Assembly (NCBI RefSeq): GCF_008824185.1
Contig: NZ_CP044426.1
Span: forward strand, 1,930,501-1,994,500
Direction of reading: 5' to 3'
Source: Paracoccus pantotrophus
GTDB taxonomy: Bacteria; Pseudomonadota; Alphaproteobacteria; Rhodobacterales; Rhodobacteraceae
Length of the DNA: 64,000 nucleotides
Shown: positions 30,618 to 39,668 of the stretch, one piece after another
Position numbering within the stretch: the stretch's first letter is position 1
How the letters are laid out: each line of letters starts with the position of its first letter
The notes under the pieces: model-generated
Seen by the model: only the letters and a program-made list of their open reading frames with translations
Databases searched by the model: none
What the model was told of the DNA's origin: nothing
Position numbers and translations under genes: made by a program

Positions 30618-31559
30618 TCACAGCCCGGTCAGCGGGTTGGTGCTGACCACCTCCCAGACCACCTCCTGCATGCGCCGCGCCAGTTCGGGCGAGGGCGCAT
30701 CGGCGGGACTGCCATCGGCGCGCATCAGTTCATGCGGCAGGCCGACCGGGCTTTGGCCGTAAAGCACCGCGTAATGGGTCAGCGCCACCAGGTAGACGCC
30801 CAGGTCGTTCGGGTGGATGGGGTCCAGCGTGCCGTCCGGGCTACGGCCGAACAGATCCTCGCGCGATGCCAGCTCGGCGATGCCGCCCCTGGCCTCGGCC
30901 TCGGCCACCAGCCGGGCCATGACCTGCCCCACGGGGATCAGCCAGACCGGCTTGCCGGCGGCACGCGCGGCGGGCCAGAGCAGGCCGGGCTTCCACATCG
31001 TCTCCAGGTCGTCGGGCAGGCGCGACAGCCAGTCCGGCTGGTCATCCAGCGCGTGCCAGCTTTCGTAAAGAAAGACCTGCCCGGCCGGATTGCCCGCCGC
31101 CGCCTCGGCCGCCCATTTCCCGGCATAGAGGCGGCTTTCCTTGTATTGGATCGCATCCTGCAGCCGCACCATCTCGGTCATGACGAAGGCGTCGTATTCG
31201 CCGCTTTGCAGCGCCTGATGCGCGTCGCGATAGCGGGGGGTGGCGTTTTCCTGGTCGAAGCCGGCGATTGCCTCGCGGCCCTGGTGATGCTCGCGCAACG
31301 CGGTGCCCCAGCCCAGTTGCAGCGCATAATCGTGCCCCTGCCCGGCCAGCTGCGCCAGCATCGCCGGCATGTCGCGGCCGACCAGGCTGTGACCCAGGTG
31401 ATAGACCCGCAGCGGCCCCTGCGGCAGCGCCCGGCCGGCCTGGTAAAGCGCCTGCACGTCGGCGCCGTCATCCTGCGCGGCCCCGGCCCTTTGCGCATGG
31501 CGCCAATAGAACAGCGCCGCCACGGCGGCGACGACCAGCAGGGCAAGCAGGTAACGCAT
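30618..31559 (-). CDS. Exported protein, possible SGNH hydrolase
   Basis: A 313-residue protein with an N-terminal membrane anchor or signal (MRYLLALLVVAAVAALFYW). Two motifs fit the SGNH hydrolase pattern: VYHLGHSLVGRDMP (about residue 50, Ser as nucleophile) and DPIHPNDLGVYLVAL near the C-terminus (Asp and His of the triad). It may remove acyl groups from an envelope polymer. ATG 31559 has a GAGGAC site; an in-frame extension to 31598 runs into the terminator of the next gene. The 144 bases 30474-30617 hold no gene. Confidence 0.6.
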   Translation of the reverse strand: MRYLLALLVVAAVAALFYWRHAQRAGAAQDDGADVQALYQAGRALPQGPLRVYHLGHSLVGRDMPAMLAQLAGQGHDYALQLGWGTALREHHQGREAIAGFDQENATPRYRDAHQALQSGEYDAFVMTEMVRLQDAIQYKESRLYAGKWAAEAAAGNPAGQVFLYESWHALDDQPDWLSRLPDDLETMWKPGLLWPAARAAGKPVWLIPVGQVMARLVAEAEARGGIAELASREDLFGRSPDGTLDPIHPNDLGVYLVALTHYAVLYGQSPVGLPHELMRADGSPADAPSPELARRMQEVVWEVVSTNPLTGL

Positions 31560-31596
31560 GACTGTCCTCGTTCCGAACCACGGGATCAGGGATAGC

Positions 31597-31627
31597 AAAA
31601 AGGCCGCCGCCCCGAAAGGCGGCGGCC
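31597..31627 (-). terminator. Intrinsic terminator of the DUF475 gene
   Basis: Perfect 10-bp GC stem (31602-31611 with 31618-31627), 6-base loop, and a T-run on the minus strand (complement of 31597-31600), 21 bases past the stop codon. Confidence 0.88.
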
Positions 31628-31648
31628 GTTCCTGTCGCTTCGGAGGGC

Positions 31649-32743
31649 TTACGCCTCGACCGCGTGGTTCTTGCGGTTCCAGCGGATCGAGGACCAGAAC
31701 GAGATACCGATCAGCGTCGCGCCGCCCAGGCCGGTGATGACCTCGGGGATATGCACCAAGGGCTGCACGAACATGATCACCGACAGCGCGATGATGGCAT
31801 AGAAGGCGCCATGTTCGAGGAAGCGGTATTCGGCCAGCGTGCCGCGCTCGACCAGCATGATGGTCATCGAGCGCACATACATGGCGCCGATACCCAGGCC
31901 GATGGCGATGACGAACAGGTTATGGGTCAGCGCAAAGGCACCGATCACGCCGTCGAAGCTGAAGGACGCGTCCAGCACTTCCAGGTAAAGGAAGGCGCCG
32001 ATGCCGCCCTTGGCGCCGGCCTGCATCGCCTCTTGCGAGCTGTCCAGCAGGCCGCCCAGCACCTCGACCAGCAGGAAGGTCAGAAGGCCCCAGATCGCGG
32101 AATGGAAGAACACCTGCGAATCGGCCCCTTCCAGGAAGCGCGAGAAGATCAGCACCGTGACCAGCACCACCGCGACCTCGATGCCGCGGACGGTGGCGTA
32201 ACGCTGCATGCGATGTTCCAGCCAGCGCACCCAATGCACGTCCTTTTCATGGTCGAAGAAGAAGCTCAGGCCGACCATCATCAGGAAGGTGCCGCCGAAG
32301 GCCGCGATGGGCAGATGCGCCTCGTGCATGATGCGCGAATATTCGTCGGGCTGGCTTGCGGCCAGGACCATGGCCTGCCAGGGACCGATATTGGCGGCGA
32401 TGACCACGATCAGTAGCGGAAAGACGATCCGCATGCCGAAGACGGCGATCAGGATGCCCCAGGTCAGGAAGCGGCGCTGCCACTTCGGGGTCATCTCTTT
32501 CAGCTTGTTGGCGTTGACGATGGCGTTGTCGAAGGAAAGCGAGATTTCCAGCACCGCCAGCACGGCGCAGATGAAAAAGATCGTCAGCGTGCCGCCGACG
32601 GTTCCGGTCGTCTGCCATCCCAGCACCGCGCCCAGGGCGAGGCCGAGCACGGTGACGATGAAGGACCATTTGAAATAGTGCAGGGTGGGACGATGGGTTC
32701 CATTCGTCGAGCCCCCCAAGGGCGGGTTGTTTCCTTGCTGCAT
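31649..32743 (-). CDS. DUF475 (TerC-like) integral membrane protein
   Basis: A 364-residue protein with about nine transmembrane helices. The paired acidic motifs EISLSFDNAIVNANKL and ASFSFDGVIGAFALTH, one per half, are the hallmark shared by DUF475 and TerC-like proteins and suggest an inverted repeat with metal-binding Asp residues. TerC relatives export metals such as manganese; DUF475 itself is uncharacterised. The start is uncertain: ATG 32743 and 32788 are both possible and neither has a clear ribosome-binding site. Confidence 0.83.
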   Translation of the reverse strand: MQQGNNPPLGGSTNGTHRPTLHYFKWSFIVTVLGLALGAVLGWQTTGTVGGTLTIFFICAVLAVLEISLSFDNAIVNANKLKEMTPKWQRRFLTWGILIAVFGMRIVFPLLIVVIAANIGPWQAMVLAASQPDEYSRIMHEAHLPIAAFGGTFLMMVGLSFFFDHEKDVHWVRWLEHRMQRYATVRGIEVAVVLVTVLIFSRFLEGADSQVFFHSAIWGLLTFLLVEVLGGLLDSSQEAMQAGAKGGIGAFLYLEVLDASFSFDGVIGAFALTHNLFVIAIGLGIGAMYVRSMTIMLVERGTLAEYRFLEHGAFYAIIALSVIMFVQPLVHIPEVITGLGGATLIGISFWSSIRWNRKNHAVEA

Positions 32744-32877
32744 GTTAAGAACAAGTCCAGGCGGCTGGTCAAAGATGGATGCCGACATCACGAACGTGCC
32801 GCCACGTCCGCCAGAGGGGCCCGGCCATCAAACTGCGTTCACGAAGGCGCGAACGCGCAAAAGATGGCGAATCCGGG

Positions 32878-34308
32878 TCACGATTGCAAGGGTTCCGTGC
32901 CAAGCCCGGCATTTTCTTGCACGGACCGGGCCGGGGCCGCCGCCGGCAGGGTGATGCGCGCCAGAAGCCCGCGCCCGCCGGCCCCCGCGTCCAGCACCAG
33001 CCGGCCGCCGAACAGGCCGGCGATCTCCAGCGCCACCGGCAGGCCCAGGCCCATGCCGGGCCCCGCGGTCTCGCCCCGCGCGAATCGGCTGACGGCGGCG
33101 GCGCGCGCCTCGGCCGGGATGCCGGGGCCGCTGTCCTCTACCTCCAGCACCGCCTCGCCGCCCGCGCGCCAGACGCGCACCGTCACCACCGCCGCACGGC
33201 CGGCATGCAAAAGCGCGTTCGAGATCAGGTTGCTCAGCGCCTCGCCCAGCAGCAAGGGCTCGGCGCGGACCGTCACCGGCCCCTCGCCCTCGAAGCCCAG
33301 GTCGATGCCGGCCTCGGCGGCGGCGGGGATATGCTCGGCGGTCAGGTCGCGGGCCAGCGCCGCCAGGTCCAGCGGCGCGGCCAGCGCGGCGCCCTCGGCG
33401 GTATCGACCCGCGCCAGCAGCAGCAGTTGCGCCAGGATGCGCTCGGCATGGGCCACGGCGGCATCGCCCTTGGCCGCGGCGGCCTGCGCCTCGGGCAGCG
33501 TTGCCGCCCGCGCCGCCAGCGCCAGCTGGGTGCGCACCACGGTCAGCGGCGTGCGCAGCTGGTGCCCGGCATTGCCGGTAAAGTTGCGCATCCCGTCCAG
33601 CGCCGCACCCAGCCGCCGCATGAAGCCGTTCACAGTGCCGACCAGCCCGCGCACCTCGGAGGGCACCGGCGTCCCGATCGGGCTCAGGTCGTCGGGGCTG
33701 CGCGCGGCGATCTCCTCGCCCAGCCGGTAAAGCGGGCGCAAGGACAGCGTCACCGCGACCCAGACGATCAGCGCCGCGCCCGCGATCATCAGCGCCAGCC
33801 GCAGGGCCGAGCGCATCAGGATCGCCCGCGTCAGCTCGCGCCGGGCATTGGTGGTCTCGGCCACGGTGACGACGAAGGGCACCTCGTCGATGCCGGTCGA
33901 GGCGGCGCGGGCCAGGCTCGCCACCCGCACCGGCTCGCCCCGGAACACGCCGTCGGCATAGGCCGGCCCGCCCCCCGGCCGCGCCGGCGCCATCGGCAGG
34001 TCGCCATAGCCGGTGACGATATGGCCGGGCGGGCCGTCCACGCGATAGAAGACCCGGTCCTGCGCGGCGGAGCTCAGCATCTCCAGCGCGCCATAGGGGA
34101 TCTCGATGGCGATGCGCCCGTCCTCGTCCAGCGAGGCGCGCTCGGCTATCACCAGCGCCGAGCCGGCCAGCACCCGGTCGGCCAGCGCATTGGCCATGCG
34201 CACCGCCTCGCGCCAGGTGTCGATCAGCGCGGCGGTGCCCAGCGCCAGAGTTCCCATGAGCAGCCAGCCCAGCAGCCGGCGGCGCAGGGAAAACGGCCGC
34301 CGGATCAC
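32878..34308 (-). CDS. tctE: Sensor histidine kinase, TctE-like
   Basis: A 476-residue membrane kinase. A first helix (LLGWLLMGTLALGTAALI), a periplasmic domain of about 140 residues of the 2CSK type found in TctE, and a second helix (ALMIAGAALIVWVAVTLSL) lead to a HAMP-like region. The phosphorylated His lies in NAGHQLRTPL (about 250), the N box in ALSNLISNALLHA, and the G boxes in DSGPGIP and GMGLGLPVA. Its start overlaps the response regulator stop (ATGA, 34305-34308). With the neighbouring tctCBA genes it most likely senses tricarboxylates and turns on their uptake. Confidence 0.9.
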   Translation of the reverse strand: MIRRPFSLRRRLLGWLLMGTLALGTAALIDTWREAVRMANALADRVLAGSALVIAERASLDEDGRIAIEIPYGALEMLSSAAQDRVFYRVDGPPGHIVTGYGDLPMAPARPGGGPAYADGVFRGEPVRVASLARAASTGIDEVPFVVTVAETTNARRELTRAILMRSALRLALMIAGAALIVWVAVTLSLRPLYRLGEEIAARSPDDLSPIGTPVPSEVRGLVGTVNGFMRRLGAALDGMRNFTGNAGHQLRTPLTVVRTQLALAARAATLPEAQAAAAKGDAAVAHAERILAQLLLLARVDTAEGAALAAPLDLAALARDLTAEHIPAAAEAGIDLGFEGEGPVTVRAEPLLLGEALSNLISNALLHAGRAAVVTVRVWRAGGEAVLEVEDSGPGIPAEARAAAVSRFARGETAGPGMGLGLPVALEIAGLFGGRLVLDAGAGGRGLLARITLPAAAPARSVQENAGLGTEPLQS

Positions 34309-34976
34309 GGCACCGCCCGGTCGAGAAAATAGCCGATCCCCCGCGCCGTCCTGACCGTCAGCCCGGCCGGCGCCAGCCGCTTGCGCAGCCGGCTGACATA
34401 TTGCTCGATCGCGTTGGCGGACAGGTCGTCCTCCAGCGAGGTCAGCGACTGCACGATCGATTCGCGCGCCACCACCTTGCCGGCGCGCATGATCAGCAGC
34501 TCCAGCAACCCGCGTTCGCGCGCCGGCAGGTCCAGCGGCTGCCCCGCCAGCAGGAAGCTGCGCGCGGTCTGGTCCAGCACCAGATCGCCGAAGCTGACGG
34601 TGGAGTTGCGCAGCCCCGCCTGCCGGCGCAGAAGCGAGCGGATGCGCGCCTCGAACTCGCCGATGTCGAAGGGCTTCACCATGTAGTCGTCGGCACCCAG
34701 GTCCAGGCCGCGCACCCGTTCCTCGGGGGCGCCGCGCGCGGTCAGGATCATCACCGCCGCCGGATTGCGCCGCGCCCGCATCGCCCGCAGCACCTCCAGC
34801 CCGTCCATCTGCGGCAGGTTCAGGTCGAGGATCACCAGGTCGAAGCTTTCCGCCGCCGCCAGCGCCTCGGCCGAGGCGCCGTCATGGACCACGTCCACCG
34901 CATAGCCCGACTGCCGCAGCAATGCGGTCAGCCCCTCGGCCAGAGACAGGTTGTCCTCGACAAGCAGGATGCGCAT
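34305..34976 (-). CDS. tctD: OmpR-family response regulator, TctD-like
   Basis: A 223-residue protein. Receiver domain 1-115 with acidic pocket in LLVEDN, phosphoacceptor Asp in LVILDLNLPQMDG (about residue 51) and Lys in VKPFD (about 101). The winged-helix output domain (about 130-223) ends ISRLRKRL-type VSRLRKRLAPAG and VRTARGIGYFLD. It is divergent from the extra binding-protein gene at 35055 (78-base gap), where it probably acts. Upstream in-frame extension beyond 34976 crosses that gene antisense and is not real. Confidence 0.93.
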   Translation of the reverse strand: MRILLVEDNLSLAEGLTALLRQSGYAVDVVHDGASAEALAAAESFDLVILDLNLPQMDGLEVLRAMRARRNPAAVMILTARGAPEERVRGLDLGADDYMVKPFDIGEFEARIRSLLRRQAGLRNSTVSFGDLVLDQTARSFLLAGQPLDLPARERGLLELLIMRAGKVVARESIVQSLTSLEDDLSANAIEQYVSRLRKRLAPAGLTVRTARGIGYFLDRAVP

Positions 34977-35054
34977 GTTTCCCCCTTCCGCCCGCAGCCT
35001 AGCGGGGCGGCGCGGGCTTGTGAACGGGCTGCCGCTTTGGCAAAGTCGCCGATC

Positions 35055-36134
35055 ATGCGCCCGCTTGCCCGCCTTTTGCCAGCCATCGCCGCCGCAGTCG
35101 CGCTGTGGCCCGGCGCGGCATCGGCGCAGCTGACGCTGTTTCCCGCCCCGCAGGGCGACGGGCGCGAGCTGTCGGTCTATTCCTCGCTCGACGACGATCT
35201 GGCCGCGCCGCTGGTCGCCGCCTTCCAGCGCATCCATCCCGGCGTCGCCGTGCGTTACGAGAACCTGCTGACGACCGAGCTGCACGACCGCATCGTCGCC
35301 GAGACGCAGGCGGGCGGCGCCACGGCGGATTTCGCCTTTTCCTCGGCCATGGACCTGCAGGTCAAGCTGGCCAATGACGGCTTCGCCCGGCCGGTCCAGA
35401 CGCCGCACACGCCCGGCTGGCCGGACTGGGCGAACTGGCGCGATACCGCCTATGCGCTGACCTTCGAGCCCGCAGTCTTTGCCTATCACAAGCCCAGCTT
35501 CGCCGATCACCCGCCGCCCGCCACCCGCGCCGACCTGATGCAGTGGATGGCCGAGCACCCGGACGAGGCGCAGGGCCGGATCGGCACCTATGATGTGGCA
35601 CGCTCGGGCGTGGGCTACCTGTTCCTGGCCCGCGACCAGGAGCTTTATCCGGGCATCTGGTCGGTGGTGCAGGCCATGGGCCGGGCGGGCGTGCGGCAAT
35701 TCCCGACCTCGGCCGAATTGCTGGAACAGATCGCCGACGGGCGGCTGGCGGTCGGCTACAACCTGCTCGGCTCCTATGCCTCGGACTGGGCGCGCCGGCA
35801 TCCCGACCTGGGGGTGATCCTGCCGCGCGACTTCACCGTGGTCGTCTCGCGCGTGGCGCTGGTGCCGGCGGCAGCGCGCCAGCCGGGGCTGGGGGCGGAT
35901 TTCCTGGCCTTCCTGATGTCGCCCGAGGGGCAGGGCCTGCTGTCGCGCACCCTGCGGCTGTCGGCCGTCAGCCTGGAGGTGGCGGGCCAGCCCGGCCCGG
36001 CGGGCGGCATGCAGGATCTGGCCGGGCTGCGGCTGAAGCCGGTGCCGGTCAGCCCCGGCCTTCTGGCCTATCTGGACCAGGCGACGCGGGCCAGGCTGCT
36101 GGCGCGCTGGAACAAGGCGCTGGCCGGGGAATAA
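35055..36134 (+). CDS. Periplasmic ABC-type substrate-binding protein
   Basis: A 359-residue protein with a signal peptide (LLPAIAAAVALWPGAASA, cleavage near residue 25) and the AfuA/FbpA-like fold: LSVYSSLDDDLAAPLVAAF, TADFAFSSAMDLQVKLANDG and LGVILPRDFTVVVSRVALV. It has no ABC permease or ATPase beside it. In several Alphaproteobacteria a protein like this sits between tctDE and tctCBA, and it may present ligand to the TctE sensor rather than to a transporter. The ligand (organic acid, phosphonate or ferric chelate) cannot be read from sequence. Confidence 0.82.
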   Translation: MRPLARLLPAIAAAVALWPGAASAQLTLFPAPQGDGRELSVYSSLDDDLAAPLVAAFQRIHPGVAVRYENLLTTELHDRIVAETQAGGATADFAFSSAMDLQVKLANDGFARPVQTPHTPGWPDWANWRDTAYALTFEPAVFAYHKPSFADHPPPATRADLMQWMAEHPDEAQGRIGTYDVARSGVGYLFLARDQELYPGIWSVVQAMGRAGVRQFPTSAELLEQIADGRLAVGYNLLGSYASDWARRHPDLGVILPRDFTVVVSRVALVPAAARQPGLGADFLAFLMSPEGQGLLSRTLRLSAVSLEVAGQPGPAGGMQDLAGLRLKPVPVSPGLLAYLDQATRARLLARWNKALAGE

Positions 36135-36306
36135 TTTTCACCGCGATGTCAGGTCCATGACAGCTTTCTGTGCTGGAAAGGCACAGGGCCCGCCTGCGCG
36201 CGGGCCTGCGGAGGACGTCCGCATTCCGGGAGAGATGCGGGCCAGAGCCAGAAAAACGGATAACGGGACCGGCGCAGATGCGCCCGGTTCGATGCGGAGG
36301 AAGACC

Positions 36307-37248
36307 ATGAAGCAATTCGTTCTCGCCAGCCTGTTCGCGGCGGCCACGGCCCTGCCGGCCATGGCCGATTACACCATCATCGCCCCGGCCAACCCCGGCG
36401 GCGGCTGGGACCAGACCGCCCGCACCATGCAGACCGTGCTGCAAGAGGAAGGCATCTCGAAATCGGTGCAGGTGCAGAACGTGCCCGGCGCCGGCGGCAC
36501 CATCGGCCTGGCGCAATTCGCCAGCCAGAACAAGGGCAACCCGGACGCGCTGATCGTCGGCGGCTATGTCATGGTCGGCGCCATCCTGACCAACAATTCG
36601 CCCGTCTCGCTCAAGGACGTGACCCCCATCGCGCGGCTGACCGGCGAATACGAGGCGATCGTGGTTCCCGCCGCATCGCCCATCCAGGACATCAACGGGC
36701 TGATCGAGGCGCTGAAGGCCGATCCCGGCGCGGTCAGCTGGGCCGGCGGCTCGGCCGGCGGCACCGACCATATCGCCGTGGGCCTCATCGCCAAGGCGGC
36801 GGGCGTCGATCCGACCAGGATCAACTACATCGCCTATTCCGGCGGCGGCGAGGCGCTGGCGGCGATCCTGGGCAACCAGGTGACGGCCGGCATCTCCTCG
36901 CTGGGCGAGTTCGAGGCCCAGATCCAGGCCGGCACGCTGCGGCTGCTGGCCGTCACCTCGCCCGAGCGGCTGGAGGGCGTCGATGCGCCCACCCTGCAAG
37001 AGGCCGGGCTGGACGTGACGCTGGAAAACTGGCGCATGGTCGCCGCCGCGCCGGGCCTGTCGGACGAGCAGAAGGCCAAGGTCACCGCCGATATCGAGAA
37101 GATGGCCAAGTCGGAAAACTGGCAAAAGCAGCTTTCCGACAAGGGCTGGATGGATACCTATCTGGCCGGTCCCGAATTCGAGGCCCAGCTTGAACAGGAT
37201 GTCGCCGCGACCGAGGCGATCCTCAAGGACATCGGTCTGGTGAAATGA
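36307..37248 (+). CDS. tctC: Tripartite tricarboxylate transporter substrate-binding protein
   Basis: A 313-residue Bug-family periplasmic protein with signal peptide (FVLASLFAAATALPAMA). The ligand loop APANPGGGWDQTAR (residues about 25-38) and VQNVPGAGGTIGLAQFA are diagnostic. It captures citrate or related tricarboxylates and delivers them to TctBA. ATG 36307 has an AGGAAG site and is far better than upstream in-frame starts because it restores a proper signal peptide. A 172-base gap (36135-36306) may hold the promoter; the start of tctB overlaps its stop by 4 bases. Confidence 0.94.
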   Translation: MKQFVLASLFAAATALPAMADYTIIAPANPGGGWDQTARTMQTVLQEEGISKSVQVQNVPGAGGTIGLAQFASQNKGNPDALIVGGYVMVGAILTNNSPVSLKDVTPIARLTGEYEAIVVPAASPIQDINGLIEALKADPGAVSWAGGSAGGTDHIAVGLIAKAAGVDPTRINYIAYSGGGEALAAILGNQVTAGISSLGEFEAQIQAGTLRLLAVTSPERLEGVDAPTLQEAGLDVTLENWRMVAAAPGLSDEQKAKVTADIEKMAKSENWQKQLSDKGWMDTYLAGPEFEAQLEQDVAATEAILKDIGLVK

Positions 37249-37739
37249 GCGGCAATCGCCATGAACCGCCGCGCCGCCGGGATACGGCGGCGCTGGTCAT
37301 CGCCGCCGGGCTGGTGGTGGTTGGGGCCGTGATGCTGTGGGACAGCGCGCGGCTGGCCGATCTGGGCGGCTATTCCGGCATCGGCCCGGCCAGTGTTCCG
37401 CGCGTCGTGGGCTTCGCACTGATCGGCCTGGCCGCCTGGACCGCCATCGAGGCCCTGCGCGGCGATTTCCCGCAGCGCCCGCCCCAGAATGCCCTGCCGA
37501 TCCTGTGGATCATCGCGGGCCTGGCTTTGCAGCTGATGCTGCTGCATGCGGCGGGCTTTTCCATCGCCACGGGCATTCTCTTCGCCTTTACCGCGCGGGC
37601 CTTCGGCAAGCGCAACCTGGCGATGACCATTCCCATCGGCATCGTCTTCGCCTTCGTGGTCTGGGCGATCTTCTCGCAACTTCTGATGCTGCATTTGCCC
37701 GCCGGGCCGCTTGAGCATCTGGTCTTTCCGCGGGGCTGA
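37245..37739 (+). CDS. tctB: Tripartite tricarboxylate transporter small membrane subunit
   Basis: A 164-residue protein with four hydrophobic helices (ALVIAAGLVVVGAVMLWDSA, then IGLAAWTAIEAL, WIIAGLALQLMLLHAAGF and IVFAFVVWAIFSQLLMLHLP). It is the small subunit that pairs with TctA in the inner membrane. Coupled by a 4-base overlap to tctC and followed after 3 bases by tctA. Confidence 0.93.
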   Translation: MSGNRHEPPRRRDTAALVIAAGLVVVGAVMLWDSARLADLGGYSGIGPASVPRVVGFALIGLAAWTAIEALRGDFPQRPPQNALPILWIIAGLALQLMLLHAAGFSIATGILFAFTARAFGKRNLAMTIPIGIVFAFVVWAIFSQLLMLHLPAGPLEHLVFPRG

Positions 37740-37742
37740 GCC

Positions 37743-39260
37743 ATGAGCGCATTCGAATTCCTGATGCAGGGGCTCGGCACCGCCGCCGACCCGATGATGC
37801 TGCTTTACGCGCTGATCGGCGTGACGCTGGGCACCGCCGTCGGCGTGCTGCCCGGCATCGGCCCGGCGCTGACCGTGGCGCTGCTGCTGCCTGTCACCTA
37901 CCGGCTGGACCCGGCCGGCTCGCTCATCATGTTCGCCGGCATCTATTACGGTGGCATGTATGGCGGCTCGACCACCTCGATCCTGCTGAACACGCCGGGC
38001 GAAAGCGCCTCGATCATCACCGCGCTGGAAGGCAACAAGATGGCCCGCAAGGGCCGCGGCGGACCGGCGCTGGCCACCGCCGCCATCGGATCCTTCATCG
38101 CCGGGCTGATCGCGACGCTGCTGCTGGCCTTCCTGGCGCCCAGCATCGTCAAGCTGGCGCTGGTCTTCGGTCCGCGCGAATATTTCGCGCTGATGGTGCT
38201 GGCCTTCGTCACCGTCTCGGCCGCCTTCGGCGATTCGGCCTTGCGCGGGCTGACCTCGCTGTTCCTGGGTCTGGCGCTGGCCTGCGTCGGTATCGACCAG
38301 CTGACCGGCCAGGCGCGGCTGTCCTTCGGCATGCCCGAACTGCTGGACGGGATCGAGGTGACGACCATGGCCGTCGCCATGTTCGCCCTGGGCGAGGCGC
38401 TGTATATCGCCGGCCAGCGCGTGCAGGTCGATGACGAGGTGACGGCCGTCAAGGGCTCGGTCTGGATGAGCCGCCGCGACTGGGCGCGCTCGTGGAAGCC
38501 CTGGCTGCGCGGCACCGCCATCGGCTTTCCCATCGGCGCCATGCCGGCGGGCGGGGCCGAGATCGGCACCTTCCTGTCCTATGCCACCGAAAAGAAGCTG
38601 ACCAAGCATCCCGAGGAATTCGGCAATGGCGCCATCGAGGGCGTCGCCGGCCCCGAGGCCGCGAACAACGCCAGCGCGGCCGGCACGCTGGTGCCGCTGC
38701 TGACGCTGGGCCTGCCCACCTCGGCCACGGCGGCGATCATGCTGGCGGGCTTCCAGCAGTTCGGGCTGCAGCCCGGCCCGCTGCTGTTTGCCACCAACCC
38801 GACGCTGGTCTGGGGGCTGATCGCCAGCCTGCTGATCGCGAACGCGATGCTGCTGGTGTTGAACCTGCCGCTGATCGGGCTGTGGGTGAAGCTGCTGACG
38901 GTGCCGAAGCCCTGGCTTTACGCCGGCATCCTGCTGTTCGCGACGCTGGGCACCATCGGCGCCAACCCCTCGGCCTTCGAGCTGGGGATGCTCTTGGCCT
39001 TCGGCGTGCTGGGTTATGTGATGCGGCTGTTCGGCTATCCGATCGCGCCCATCGTCGTCGGCCTGATCCTGGGCCCGATGGCCGAGCAGCAGCTGCGCCG
39101 GGCGCTGTCGATCAGCCAGGGCGACTGGACGACGCTGGTGCAATCGCCCATCGCCGCGGTGCTGCTGGGCATCGCAGCCCTGGCGCTGATCGTGCCGCTG
39201 ATCCTGCGCGCCCGCGGCAAGGGCGAAATGCTGAGCCAGTTGGCCGGCGAAGAGGACTGA
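37743..39260 (+). CDS. tctA: Tripartite tricarboxylate transporter large membrane subunit
   Basis: A 505-residue permease with about 12 helices. The family motifs VGVLPGIGPALTVALLLP (about 33-50) and YYGGMYGGSTTSILLNTPGE (about 72-92) are intact, and the second-half copies are PIGAMPAGGAEIGTFLSYA and LGLPTSATAAIML. It moves tricarboxylates with sodium or proton. Last gene of tctCBA, followed by a GC-rich hairpin. Confidence 0.95.
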   Translation: MSAFEFLMQGLGTAADPMMLLYALIGVTLGTAVGVLPGIGPALTVALLLPVTYRLDPAGSLIMFAGIYYGGMYGGSTTSILLNTPGESASIITALEGNKMARKGRGGPALATAAIGSFIAGLIATLLLAFLAPSIVKLALVFGPREYFALMVLAFVTVSAAFGDSALRGLTSLFLGLALACVGIDQLTGQARLSFGMPELLDGIEVTTMAVAMFALGEALYIAGQRVQVDDEVTAVKGSVWMSRRDWARSWKPWLRGTAIGFPIGAMPAGGAEIGTFLSYATEKKLTKHPEEFGNGAIEGVAGPEAANNASAAGTLVPLLTLGLPTSATAAIMLAGFQQFGLQPGPLLFATNPTLVWGLIASLLIANAMLLVLNLPLIGLWVKLLTVPKPWLYAGILLFATLGTIGANPSAFELGMLLAFGVLGYVMRLFGYPIAPIVVGLILGPMAEQQLRRALSISQGDWTTLVQSPIAAVLLGIAALALIVPLILRARGKGEMLSQLAGEED

Positions 39261-39266
39261 CCCCCG

Positions 39267-39289
39267 CCCGGCCCGACAAGGGCCGGGCC
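39267..39289 (+). terminator. GC hairpin after tctA, possible terminator
   Basis: Perfect 9-bp stem (39267-39275 with 39281-39289) and a 5-base loop, directly after the tctA stop. No T-run follows, so it may only protect the transcript end. Confidence 0.45.
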
Positions 39290-39405
39290 CGCCATGTGCT
39301 GGCGTCATGGCCGCCTTGCCGTTTTGCCGCGTTGCAGAAAGGCCGGGCGAGGCCCATCTGTCTGTCATCGAAATATTCGATGAAACCTAGAAGACAGGCA
39401 GAAAA

Positions 39406-39561
39406 ATGCACCGCGCTTATCATTCGCTCACCTCGGCCCTTTCGACCCTGCGGGCCGCCATCGCCGTCGCCTCGGCGGCCGAAGCGCATCGCCGCCCCGC
39501 CGCAGCCGACCTGCGCCGCCTGGGCATCGACGAAAAGAAATTCGCCGCGATCCATCTTTGA
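39406..39561 (+). CDS. Small DUF1127-like protein (51 residues)
   Basis: Starts MHRAYHSLTSALSTLRAAIA and ends LRRLGIDEKKFAAIHL. The C-terminal leucine-glycine-isoleucine pattern (DLRRLGID) matches DUF1127-type small proteins, which in Alphaproteobacteria influence phosphate and carbon metabolism and RNA turnover. The N-terminal helix is Ala-rich. A weak AGGCAG site lies upstream. Confidence 0.6.
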   Translation: MHRAYHSLTSALSTLRAAIAVASAAEAHRRPAAADLRRLGIDEKKFAAIHL

Positions 39562-39668
39562 TCCGGGCTTGGCAGGCCGCGCCTGCCCCTGCGTCGAAGC
39601 GCCCCGATGCGTTTCGGCGCTTTTGTCGGGATCCCGCCAGGCTTTTGTCTATATGGTCTGCTTCGTAG

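Noticed and set aside
34977..35801. In-frame upstream extension of the tctD response regulator
   Set aside because: It crosses the binding-protein gene antisense; the receiver domain starts exactly at ATG 34976.
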